A stretch of DNA of 64,000 nucleotides, taken from the NCBI RefSeq assembly GCF_042854845.1, contig NZ_AP031498.1:2542001-2606000 (forward strand), read 5' to 3'. Below, piece after piece: positions 1 through 7,081 of this stretch (positions are counted from its first letter, which is position 1; the number at the start of each line of letters is the position of its first letter). The notes below the pieces were generated by a model that was given only the letters and a program-made list of their open reading frames with translations, ran no database searches and was not told the DNA's origin. The stretch is from Maricurvus nonylphenolicus. Lineage in GTDB: Bacteria > Pseudomonadota > Gammaproteobacteria > Pseudomonadales > Cellvibrionaceae. Both the position numbers and the translations under genes were made by a program.

Positions 1-29
1 AGTGAGGAAATTGCGGTAACTTGTGTATT

Positions 30-62
30 TAGGGGTATATTTCGTTCGTGAATATACCCCTA
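30..62. repeat. Perfect 12-bp inverted repeat
   Basis: The arms at 30-41 and 51-62 are exact reverse complements around a 9-base loop. With a two-base bulge the pairing extends outwards by another six bases. There is no T-run, so it does not look like a terminator. It lies about 180 bases upstream of the acyl-CoA dehydrogenase start and could be a regulator binding site or the end of an upstream transcript. I see no credible gene in bases 1-244. Confidence 0.5.
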
Positions 63-244
63 TAAATAATTGCCACTTGCCATTGGTGGTAATTCATGGG
101 GTAGTTTTTGGTGGATTTGTACTTTATAAGTCTGCTGAATACTCCTCTATTTCAATAAATGATTTCCACCGTAAATATGCTCCCCATAAGATGTTAATAG
201 CAGTTTAAACGCTATTGGTATCGATATTAACAGGAGCATTGGTT

Positions 245-1495
245 ATGGACTTTTCTTTTAGCCCCCGAGTAGAAGAGCTTCGCCGCCAGGTACGTGATTT
301 TATGGATGATTATATTGTCCCGCGTATAGGCCTTTGGCAGGATGAAGTACATGCGGGTCAGTACCCGGTTTCCTTTATGGAAGACCTTAAAGCGCTGGCA
401 AAAGATCAGGGTTTATGGAATCTGTTTTTACCCCACTTAAAAGATGATGAACCAGGTACACGATTAACTAATCTTGAATATGCACCGCTCGCCGAAATTA
501 TGGGGCGTGTGGCTTGGGCCTCTGAAGTATTTAACTGCAGTGCCCCTGATACCGGCAATATGGAAGTGCTGCATATGTTTGGCTCTGAGCAGCAAAAACA
601 ACGTTGGTTAAAGCCGTTACTTAATGGCGAGATTCGTTCAGCCTTTGCGATGACCGAACCCGATGTATGTTCATCTGATGCGACCAATATTCAAACATCG
701 ATTCAGCGCAAGGGTGATGAGTATGTGATTAACGGCCGCAAGTGGTTTATCACCAATGCGTCGCATCCCCTCTGTAAGGTATTTATCGTGATGGGGAAAA
801 CAGATCCCAACGCGGATGCGCATCGACAACAGAGTATGGTGTTAGTGCCTATGGATGCACCGGGTGTAGAAGTGGTGCGCAATATCAGCGTGATGAATCA
901 CCATTCTCCGGATGGTCATTGTGAAGTGGTATTTAGAAATGTTCGTGTACCTGCCGACAATTTAATTGCAGAAGAGGGCGATGGTTTCAAAATTGCCCAG
1001 GCGCGCTTGGGGCCCGGTCGTATTCATCACTGTATGCGTTCTATTGGCATGGCAGAACTGGCGCTGGAGATGATGGTTGACCGTGTACAGGAACGAAAAG
1101 CCTTTGGTAAATATTTGCATCAACACGGCTCTGTAGCTGAATCCATAGCTAAATCGCGCATTGAAATCGATCAGGCTCGCCTGTTGGTATTAAAGGCGGC
1201 TTGGATGATAGACAATGTTGGCGCCAAAGAAGCCCGTAAAGAAATCGCTATGATCAAGGCGCTGGTACCTACCATGCATACGACCGTGGTTGATCGCGCC
1301 ATTCAGATTTATGGCGCCATGGGGCTGAGCCCGGACACTCCGCTTGCCGATCTCTACAGCTTCGGTCGCTCATTACATATTGCCGATGGCCCTGATGAGG
1401 TACATCTTCGCAGTGTTTCCAAAATGGAGCTTTCAGAAGGGCAGCAACGATTAGGGGCGACATCTCCCTATTTTACGATTCCTGAAAGGCTGTAA
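245..1495 (+). CDS. Acyl-CoA dehydrogenase, ACAD10/11-like
   Basis: A 416-residue flavoprotein of the acyl-CoA dehydrogenase family, which oxidises acyl-CoA thioesters using FAD. The ACAD signatures FAMTEPDVCSSDATN (about residue 131) and GRIHHCMRSIG (about residue 258) are plain; the latter is typical of the ACAD10/ACAD11-like branch. I chose the ATG at 245 because AGGAG lies 9 bases upstream; a longer frame begins at 215 without such a site. It is a clear paralogue of the minus-strand gene at 39801-41009, sharing runs such as WASEVFNC and PDTGNMEVL. It stands alone, with a helicase downstream after a 127-base gap. The substrate is unknown; a phospho-4-hydroxyacyl-CoA or branched substrate is possible by analogy with ACAD11. 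Confidence 0.9.
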   Translation: MDFSFSPRVEELRRQVRDFMDDYIVPRIGLWQDEVHAGQYPVSFMEDLKALAKDQGLWNLFLPHLKDDEPGTRLTNLEYAPLAEIMGRVAWASEVFNCSAPDTGNMEVLHMFGSEQQKQRWLKPLLNGEIRSAFAMTEPDVCSSDATNIQTSIQRKGDEYVINGRKWFITNASHPLCKVFIVMGKTDPNADAHRQQSMVLVPMDAPGVEVVRNISVMNHHSPDGHCEVVFRNVRVPADNLIAEEGDGFKIAQARLGPGRIHHCMRSIGMAELALEMMVDRVQERKAFGKYLHQHGSVAESIAKSRIEIDQARLLVLKAAWMIDNVGAKEARKEIAMIKALVPTMHTTVVDRAIQIYGAMGLSPDTPLADLYSFGRSLHIADGPDEVHLRSVSKMELSEGQQRLGATSPYFTIPERL

Positions 1496-1622
1496 GGGAA
1501 TACAATGCCCCATATCCAGCACGTCTGTATGGCTCCTGAGAGGTATATCCTGTAAGCTTCACGCCCCTCCAGCTTCCCCTGTTTGTATGGGATTGCGGGT
1601 TCCTAACTGCGTGAGATGTTCT

Positions 1623-3086
1623 ATGAGTTTTGCCTCTCTTGGTCTAAGTACCGAAATAGTTGATGCCGTTGCCGAACAAGGCTACGAAACCCCATCTCCA
1701 ATCCAGGCGCAGGCGATCCCCGCAGTGATAGAGGGGCGTGATGTAATGGCTGCGGCTCAAACCGGCACGGGTAAGACCGCCGGCTTTACCTTGCCGTTGC
1801 TGGAGCGCTTGTCGGGCGGTGAGAAAGTGCAGGCCAATCAGGTACGTGCACTGGTATTGACGCCTACTCGTGAACTGGCAGCGCAGGTTGGCGAGAGTGT
1901 TGAGACCTATGGTAAGAATCTTCCATTGCGCTCTACGGTGGTATTTGGCGGGGTTAAAATCAATCCGCAGATGTTGCGTTTGCGTCGTGGCGTTGATGTC
2001 TTGGTGGCTACGCCTGGTCGTTTGCTGGATCTCTATAACCAAAATGCGGTGAAGTTTAAGCAGCTGGAAATCCTGGTGCTGGATGAAGCTGATCGTATGC
2101 TGGATATGGGTTTTATTCACGATATCCGTCGCATACTGAAGCTGTTACCTGCTAAGCGTCAAAACCTGCTGTTCTCGGCTACCTTCTCTGAAGAGATTCG
2201 CAATCTGGCGAAAGGGCTGGTACACAACCCTGTAGAAGTCTCAGTCGCTCCTGCCAACAGTACGGCTGAGCGGGTTGAACAGATTATTCACCCCGTCGAT
2301 AAAGGGCGCAAACCGGCGTTACTGACGCAGCTAATTCACGACAATAATTGGCAGCAGGTATTGGTATTTTGTCGAACCAAGCACGGATGTAATCGTCTGG
2401 TTAAAACCCTGATTGGTAATAAAATTGAGTCCGCGGCAATTCACGGCAATAAAAGCCAGGGTGCCAGAACCAAAGCGCTGGCGGACTTTAAAAGCGGTGC
2501 TATCAGAGTACTGGTAGCAACCGATATTGCAGCACGGGGCTTGGATATTGATCAGTTGCCTCAAGTGGTAAATTTCGACTTGCCGAATGTGCCAGAAGAC
2601 TATGTTCATCGCATTGGACGTACCGGTCGTGCAGGTGCCAGTGGACATGCGGTATCTTTGGTGTGTGCCGATGAGGCCAAGCAGCTACAAGCCATTGAGC
2701 GATTAATTGGCAAGTTGATTGACCGAGACATTCTGGATGGCTTCCAGCCGGTTAATCCATTGGCGCAGACCCGTTTGGATAATAAACCCAAGAAACCGAA
2801 AAAGCCGAAGAAGCCAAAAACGGAGCATCAGGATGGTCAGCGCTCTGGAGATGCGGCGCGTGGCCATAAGCCCACGGGTAAAAACAAAAAACATGTAGCA
2901 GGTAAGGGGCAGGGTAAGCCTGGCGCTAATAGCAAGGCGGATAAGTCACAGTCATCTAAGGCCCAGCCTTCTAAGAATAAGGGCTCTAAACCCAAGCCTG
3001 CTTCCGGAAATGCCAAAGCGGCAGCCGGAGCTACAGCGCAACCCCGTAAGCGTCCGCGCAAAAGACCCGTTAAACCTTCTGCCTAA
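1623..3086 (+). CDS. rhlE: DEAD-box ATP-dependent RNA helicase, RhlE family
   Basis: A 487-residue RNA helicase that remodels structured RNA, probably during ribosome assembly or mRNA decay. Visible motifs in order: Q-motif region PSPIQAQAIP (about 23-32), Walker A AAQTGTGKT (about 43-51), DEAD in VLDEADRMLDMGF (about 153), SAT (about 187) and HRIGRTGRAG (about 330). The N-terminus MSFASLGLS is the standard RhlE start and fixes the ATG at 1623; the frame is open further upstream without a ribosome site. From about residue 380 the protein becomes a low-complexity lysine-rich tail with a KPK repeat, a common RNA-binding extension. The next gene begins 12 bases after the stop and may be cotranscribed. 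Confidence 0.93.
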   Translation: MSFASLGLSTEIVDAVAEQGYETPSPIQAQAIPAVIEGRDVMAAAQTGTGKTAGFTLPLLERLSGGEKVQANQVRALVLTPTRELAAQVGESVETYGKNLPLRSTVVFGGVKINPQMLRLRRGVDVLVATPGRLLDLYNQNAVKFKQLEILVLDEADRMLDMGFIHDIRRILKLLPAKRQNLLFSATFSEEIRNLAKGLVHNPVEVSVAPANSTAERVEQIIHPVDKGRKPALLTQLIHDNNWQQVLVFCRTKHGCNRLVKTLIGNKIESAAIHGNKSQGARTKALADFKSGAIRVLVATDIAARGLDIDQLPQVVNFDLPNVPEDYVHRIGRTGRAGASGHAVSLVCADEAKQLQAIERLIGKLIDRDILDGFQPVNPLAQTRLDNKPKKPKKPKKPKTEHQDGQRSGDAARGHKPTGKNKKHVAGKGQGKPGANSKADKSQSSKAQPSKNKGSKPKPASGNAKAAAGATAQPRKRPRKRPVKPSA

Positions 3087-3098
3087 CAAGGATTGAAT

Positions 3099-4010
3099 AT
3101 GCGATTACTGTTTGCCTGCGTAAGTCTTTGTATCAGCATAGCGACCAATGCTCAGGAATGGCAGTCGCCGCTGCTTCAAGATCATCGTTTGGTTGGCAAG
3201 ATAGTTGCCGTAGACAGCGGTGATAGCCTGATTACAGAGGCTCTACTGGAAGCCTTAAAACTAGCACCTTATGTGGTAATTGGCGAAAAGCACGACAATC
3301 CAGACCACCACGCCATCGAGCTGCAGTTGCTAGAAGCTTTGGCTAAGTCAGATTCAGCAGTCGTGTTTGAGATGCTGAATGATCAGCAAGCGCCTTTAAT
3401 TTTGGGGTTGCAGGCGGGTCTAACCTCCGAAGCTTTTAAGCAACAACTTCAATGGCCAGAAAAAGGCTGGGCTTGGCAGGACTATGGCCCCTTAATGCAG
3501 TTGGTGGTTCAACAGGGGTCGAAGCTGTCTGTGGGTAATATTGATCGCGAAAAAATTAACCAGTTATATACCGGCGGCCTGGAGATTCTATCCGATAAGC
3601 AGCGATTCGAGACAATCGTGCCAGTTTCCAAAGAACGCAGTAAGCCAATTACGGAGCTGGTCTTTGATTCCCATTGTAAAATGATGCCCCGTGAACATTT
3701 ACAGCCGATGGTAAATATACAGCTGGCCAAAGATGCGAGTATGGCTTATGCGATGCTTAATTCAGGGAAATCGCAAAACATTTTGATCGCCGGCAATGTT
3801 CATGCCCGTAAAGATGTGGGTGTGCCCCAACATCTTGCCGCGCAAGGTAAGCAATCCGTTACCGTGGCGATTATAGAGGTGCAGGAATCACTACAGCAGG
3901 TTGCTGATTATCCGGAAGTAAAGAATAAGCAGGCGGATTATGTATGGTTTACGCCGAAAGTGACGGATAGGGATTACTGCCAGGATCTAAAGGGTAGGGC
4001 GAAGAAGTAA
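3099..4010 (+). CDS. ChaN-family (haem-binding-uptake / Tiki superfamily) secreted protein
   Basis: A 303-residue protein with an N-terminal signal peptide probably cleaved after ATNA (about residue 18), so periplasmic or outer-membrane associated. The ChaN/Tiki-type signature is GEKHDNPDHHAIEL near residue 60, with VVFEML and the later IAGNVHARKDVG; the conserved E and H residues bind metal or haem in this superfamily. There is no lipobox, unlike the Campylobacter ChaN lipoprotein. The ATG at 3099 is preceded by AAGGA at good spacing; an in-frame TTG six bases earlier is less likely. The role is inferred from family membership: either haem handling or a metal-dependent peptidase-like function. 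Confidence 0.75.
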   Translation: MRLLFACVSLCISIATNAQEWQSPLLQDHRLVGKIVAVDSGDSLITEALLEALKLAPYVVIGEKHDNPDHHAIELQLLEALAKSDSAVVFEMLNDQQAPLILGLQAGLTSEAFKQQLQWPEKGWAWQDYGPLMQLVVQQGSKLSVGNIDREKINQLYTGGLEILSDKQRFETIVPVSKERSKPITELVFDSHCKMMPREHLQPMVNIQLAKDASMAYAMLNSGKSQNILIAGNVHARKDVGVPQHLAAQGKQSVTVAIIEVQESLQQVADYPEVKNKQADYVWFTPKVTDRDYCQDLKGRAKK

Positions 4011-4020
4011 GACATTGTTC

Positions 4021-4042
4021 TAGCCCTCAGGAAAGAGGGCTA
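4021..4042. terminator. Convergent-gene hairpin
   Basis: A perfect 8-bp stem (tagccctc / gagggcta) with a 6-base loop lies between the convergent ChaN-like and DUF2058 genes. There is no clear T-run on either side, so it is only a moderate terminator candidate. Confidence 0.4.
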
Positions 4043-4050
4043 TAGAATGA

Positions 4051-4590
4051 TTACCACATCAGGTCATCTGGAATTGGATAATCCGCATAAGGGTCATCCT
4101 CATCATCAACGTTGTCCTGTTTCTCATTGGCAACAACGATAAAGCTGTCATTACGCTGGGCAATCTTTTCAGCGACCACCTTCGGTACCAGCTCGTAATC
4201 ATCCCCGTTTCTAACCAGGGCAATCTGGCCGCGGCTTAATTGGCCGGTCAGCGTCTCATCAATATAAATTTTCTTGATTGTCTTGCCATCGGTGAAGTTG
4301 TACGCCGTTTCACCTTGCTTGGTTATGCGGTGATGTTCAATCAGCTGAATGATTTGCGCCTGAATGGCTTTTTCTTCAGCCGCTGCTTGGCGTTCCTGGT
4401 TCAGCTTACGGTCACGCTCAGCTTTCTCTTGACGGGCTTGCTCAGCCTGCAGTTTTACCTCATCAACGGCTTTATCTTTAGACTTGCGTTGCACCTTATC
4501 GGACTTACGCTTGTCCTTTTTGACTTGTTTGGCTTTTTTCTTGTCCACCAGGCCAGCGCCTAGCAGTTGATCTTGTAGTGATTTGGACAC
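4051..4590 (-). CDS. DUF2058 family protein (YaiL-like)
   Basis: A 179-residue protein with the DUF2058 layout: N-terminal MSKSLQDQLLGAGLVDKKKA, a very lysine- and glutamate-rich predicted coiled coil to about residue 80, then a small folded domain ending in a run of aspartates (DDEDDPYADYP). Family members such as E. coli YaiL are annotated as nucleoprotein or polynucleotide-associated; no biochemical role is established. No signal peptide or membrane segment, so cytoplasmic. It is convergent with the ChaN-like gene and tandem with the oxidoreductase operon further downstream, from which it is separated by a strong terminator. Confidence 0.85.
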   Translation of the reverse strand: MSKSLQDQLLGAGLVDKKKAKQVKKDKRKSDKVQRKSKDKAVDEVKLQAEQARQEKAERDRKLNQERQAAAEEKAIQAQIIQLIEHHRITKQGETAYNFTDGKTIKKIYIDETLTGQLSRGQIALVRNGDDYELVPKVVAEKIAQRNDSFIVVANEKQDNVDDEDDPYADYPIPDDLMW

Positions 4591-4690
4591 AGGATGACTC
4601 TTTAAGGTTGACCATCAAAAGTCCAATAATACCAAATAAGCTCTGGCAGGTCACAGAGGGGAGGAGGCAGTCGAATACTTCAAGGTGGCA

Positions 4691-4718
4691 ATAAAAAAAG
4701 GCGCCGATCGGCGCCTTT
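4691..4718 (-). terminator. Rho-independent terminator of the OYE gene
   Basis: The hairpin aaaggcgccgatcggcgcct is almost fully self-complementary. Read on the minus strand it is followed by a run of seven T residues, four bases after the oxidoreductase stop codon. Confidence 0.85.
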
Positions 4719-4722
4719 CAGA

Positions 4723-5826
4723 TCAAACAAGCTCTTTAAGCATGTCCTTATCGTAAGCAACCAGATCATTCGACAGGTTGTCACGAACTTTATTGGACCA
4801 ATCCGGGTTAGCAATCAGGGCGCGACCTACGGCAACCAGATCGAATTCCTCGTTATCCATACGCTGGATCAGATTGTCCAGGCTGGCAGGCTCGGCGCTC
4901 TTGAACTCAACAAAACCGTCTTCCGGTAGGAAGTCGGCATTCAGGCCAACACTACCAACAGTAATGGCAGGCTTGCCAGTGATTTTACGGGTCCAGCCAG
5001 CCAGGTTCAGATCGCTACCTTCAAACTCTGGCTCCCAGAAACGGCGAGTCGAGCAGTGGAAGATGTCTACACCGGCTTCGCTTAATGGCTTCAGGAAAGC
5101 TTCCAGCGCTTCTGGAGTCTCAACCAGGCGTGCTTCGTAATCCTGCTGCTTCCACTGGGAAAAACGCAGAATAATCGGGAAGTCAGGGCCTACGGCTTCA
5201 CGACAGGCTTTGATGATTTCAATGGCGAAACGTGAACGCTGAGCCAGGTCACCGCCGTACTCATCATCGCGCTGATTGGTGCCGTCCCAGAAGAACTGGT
5301 CAATCAGGTAACCGTGGGCACCGTGAAGTTCGATAGCATCAAAGCCAATTTCTTTAGAGTCTTTGGCCGCTTGAGCGAAAGCAGCAACAACTTCATCGAT
5401 ATCTTCTTTGGTCATGGCATGACCGGTTACTTTGCCTGGTTTTCCCATACCGGAAGGGCTGTGGCCGGGCTCGTCACCGTTAACACCTGGGCGACGAACG
5501 CCACCAACGTGCCACAACTGAGGAGCGATTTTACCGCCTTCGGCGTGTACGGCATCGACGACTTTTTTCCAGCCGGCCAGGGCTTCATCACCGTGAATAA
5601 ACGGTACATTGGGGTAACCGGTGGCGGCTTTGTGATTGATGCAGGTGCCTTCGGTCACGATCAGACCTACACCGCCTTCGGCGCGGCGGCGGTAGTATTC
5701 AACGACCATATCATTAGGGATATTGCCAGGAGAATAGGTGCGCGTCATAGGGGCCATAACAATGCGGTTATTCAGTTCCAGATTACCTAGTTTGAACGGT
5801 TGGAACAGGATGTTGGCGTTGCTCAT
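4723..5826 (-). CDS. Old-yellow-enzyme family NADH:flavin oxidoreductase (NemA-like)
   Basis: A 367-residue FMN-dependent ene-reductase of the old yellow enzyme family; relatives such as E. coli NemA reduce activated alkenes, quinones and N-ethylmaleimide-type electrophiles. Visible features: IVMAPMTRTYSPGN at the N-terminus, the substrate-binding LHGAHGYLIDQFF motif (His pair) and VGRALIANPDW near the C-terminus. Full family length. A GAGGTA ribosome site precedes the ATG. The gene follows the TetR gene on the same strand, and a palindrome identical in core to the TetR promoter palindrome lies 30 bases upstream of its start. A nemR-nemA type inducible detoxification pair is the natural reading. 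Confidence 0.92.
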   Translation of the reverse strand: MSNANILFQPFKLGNLELNNRIVMAPMTRTYSPGNIPNDMVVEYYRRRAEGGVGLIVTEGTCINHKAATGYPNVPFIHGDEALAGWKKVVDAVHAEGGKIAPQLWHVGGVRRPGVNGDEPGHSPSGMGKPGKVTGHAMTKEDIDEVVAAFAQAAKDSKEIGFDAIELHGAHGYLIDQFFWDGTNQRDDEYGGDLAQRSRFAIEIIKACREAVGPDFPIILRFSQWKQQDYEARLVETPEALEAFLKPLSEAGVDIFHCSTRRFWEPEFEGSDLNLAGWTRKITGKPAITVGSVGLNADFLPEDGFVEFKSAEPASLDNLIQRMDNEEFDLVAVGRALIANPDWSNKVRDNLSNDLVAYDKDMLKELV

Positions 5827-5856
5827 ATTTTTACCTCGATCTCTCTCGTGTATTTA

Positions 5857-5870
5857 ACCTACTAGTAGGT
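5857..5870. promoter_or_regulatory. Palindromic operator upstream of the OYE gene
   Basis: The perfect 14-bp palindrome acctactagtaggt recurs as the core of a 22-bp palindrome at 6487-6508. The two sites stand in front of the OYE gene and the TetR gene respectively, so the TetR protein is the likely ligand. Confidence 0.8.
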
Positions 5871-5900
5871 AAGTTGTTGGGGTAAATTTTTTTACGCTTA

Positions 5901-6476
5901 TCAGCCTGCGAGCTGTAAGCGCATTTGAGCCATGGTGGCCTCAAAAATCTTTTCGCCGTGTACGCGGGAATATTGCATAGCGCCTTTAAAGGCCAGTACG
6001 AAGAGGGTGGCCTGGCTAAAGCTGTCGCCCTCAAAGGTCAGCTCACCGGCTTCACGACCGTGATCCAGTAGATCGGCGATATAATTCAGTTCGTGCTCAT
6101 CCAGACGCTTGAGGGCTTTTTTCATGCCGTCAGGTAAGGATGCGATATCGGCTTGCAAGCTGCTCAATGGACAGATCTTCTTCTCGCCACAGGCAAAGCG
6201 CAGATTGCCCTGAACATAGACGTCGAGCTTTTCCATCACCGTGCCTTGCAGGGCAGATATCTTCTTAAACTGATGTTCGTGCCAGTCCTGAATAGCCTCG
6301 CACAGGGCTACGCCCAAATCTGCTTTCTTGGGGAAGTGGTGATGGATGCTGGCTTTGGTGATGCCGAGCTCACGAGCGAGGTCCTGATAGCTAAAATTCT
6401 CAAACCCACGAGTTTGCAGTAGCTCCAGGCCCAGATTGACGATTTGCTCTTTACGGTTTTTCAGTCGTACTTGCAT
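5901..6476 (-). CDS. TetR/AcrR family repressor of the OYE gene (NemR-like)
   Basis: A 191-residue one-component regulator. The N-terminal helix-turn-helix spans about residues 28-48 (FSYQDLARELGITKASIHHHF), followed by an all-alpha ligand or sensor domain. Cysteines at about 59, 96 and 102 are present; the last lies in ICPLSSLQ, close to where E. coli NemR carries its redox-active cysteine, so electrophile or hypochlorite sensing is possible but inferred. The start codon is 10 bases from a perfect 22-bp palindrome, implying autorepression. The OYE gene follows 74 bases downstream on the same strand with its own copy of the operator. Confidence 0.9.
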   Translation of the reverse strand: MQVRLKNRKEQIVNLGLELLQTRGFENFSYQDLARELGITKASIHHHFPKKADLGVALCEAIQDWHEHQFKKISALQGTVMEKLDVYVQGNLRFACGEKKICPLSSLQADIASLPDGMKKALKRLDEHELNYIADLLDHGREAGELTFEGDSFSQATLFVLAFKGAMQYSRVHGEKIFEATMAQMRLQLAG

Positions 6477-6486
6477 GGTATGAGAT

Positions 6487-6508
6487 ACTAACCTACTAGT
6501 AGGTTAGT
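6487..6508. promoter_or_regulatory. 22-bp perfect palindrome, TetR autoregulatory operator
   Basis: An uninterrupted 22-bp palindrome centred at 6497/6498 with the core acctactagtaggt. It lies between the divergent TetR and arfB genes, 10 bases upstream of the TetR start. The same core occurs at 5857-5870. Confidence 0.85.
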
Positions 6509-6583
6509 TAGCAATAGGTAGAACCCCGCGGTCTAAAATCGGGTATTATTGAGGTTTCTGTACCAAATCCTTTGTGAGCCCCT

Positions 6584-7000
6584 ATGCCCATCGTTATATC
6601 TAACCGTCTTGTCCTGGCTGACGAAGAGATAGAGCTGTCTGCCATTCGATCACAGGGCAAAGGGGGGCAGAACGTCAATAAGGTGTCTTCGGCTATTCAC
6701 TTACGCTTTGATATTCGCCAATCTTCACTGCCTGAGGTCTATAAAGAGCGTTTATTGGCACTTTCTGATCAGCGTATTAACAAAGACGGTTGCGTTGTTA
6801 TCAAGTCGCAGGAGTATCGTACCCAGGAAAAGAACCGCGAGGCGGCAGTTGCGCGTTTAATAGGTTTGATTAAACAGGTCATGACCGTGCAGAAGCGACG
6901 TATTGCCACCAAGCCGAGCAAGAATTCACAGAAGCGCCGAATGGATAAGAAAACCCAGCGTGGAAAGATTAAGGCTAATCGGGGCAGGGTAGATTACTAG
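6584..7000 (+). CDS. arfB: Alternative ribosome-rescue factor ArfB (peptidyl-tRNA hydrolase)
   Basis: A 138-residue protein that frees ribosomes stalled on mRNAs lacking a stop codon by hydrolysing the peptidyl-tRNA. The catalytic GGQ motif is at residues 27-29 in RSQGKGGQNVNK, and the C-terminus is a lysine/arginine-rich tail that inserts into the empty mRNA channel. Size and layout match E. coli YaeJ/ArfB (about 140 residues). It is divergent from the TetR gene with about 107 bases between them, so the 22-bp palindrome could also affect it. A terminator-like hairpin shared with fadH follows. Confidence 0.93.
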   Translation: MPIVISNRLVLADEEIELSAIRSQGKGGQNVNKVSSAIHLRFDIRQSSLPEVYKERLLALSDQRINKDGCVVIKSQEYRTQEKNREAAVARLIGLIKQVMTVQKRRIATKPSKNSQKRRMDKKTQRGKIKANRGRVDY

Positions 7001-7014
7001 TCTGAGAGTGCATG

Positions 7015-7052
7015 AAAAATGGCGCCCTCACCACGCGGGTTGTAAGGGCGCC
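7015..7052 (-). terminator. fadH terminator between convergent genes
   Basis: An 8-bp stem, ggcgccct at 7021-7028 with agggcgcc at 7045-7052. Read on the minus strand it is followed by ATTTTTC, so it best serves fadH; arfB may also use it. Confidence 0.7.
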
Positions 7053-7081
7053 GACAGAGTAAAACTTGTTGCTAAGGGCTG

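Noticed and set aside
23..208. 61-residue plus-strand frame at the window start
   Set aside because: It crosses the 30-62 hairpin, has no ribosome site and shows no protein-like family pattern.
2782..2822. Lysine-proline coding repeat in rhlE as a DNA repeat element
   Set aside because: It is explained by the low-complexity basic tail that RhlE proteins commonly carry.
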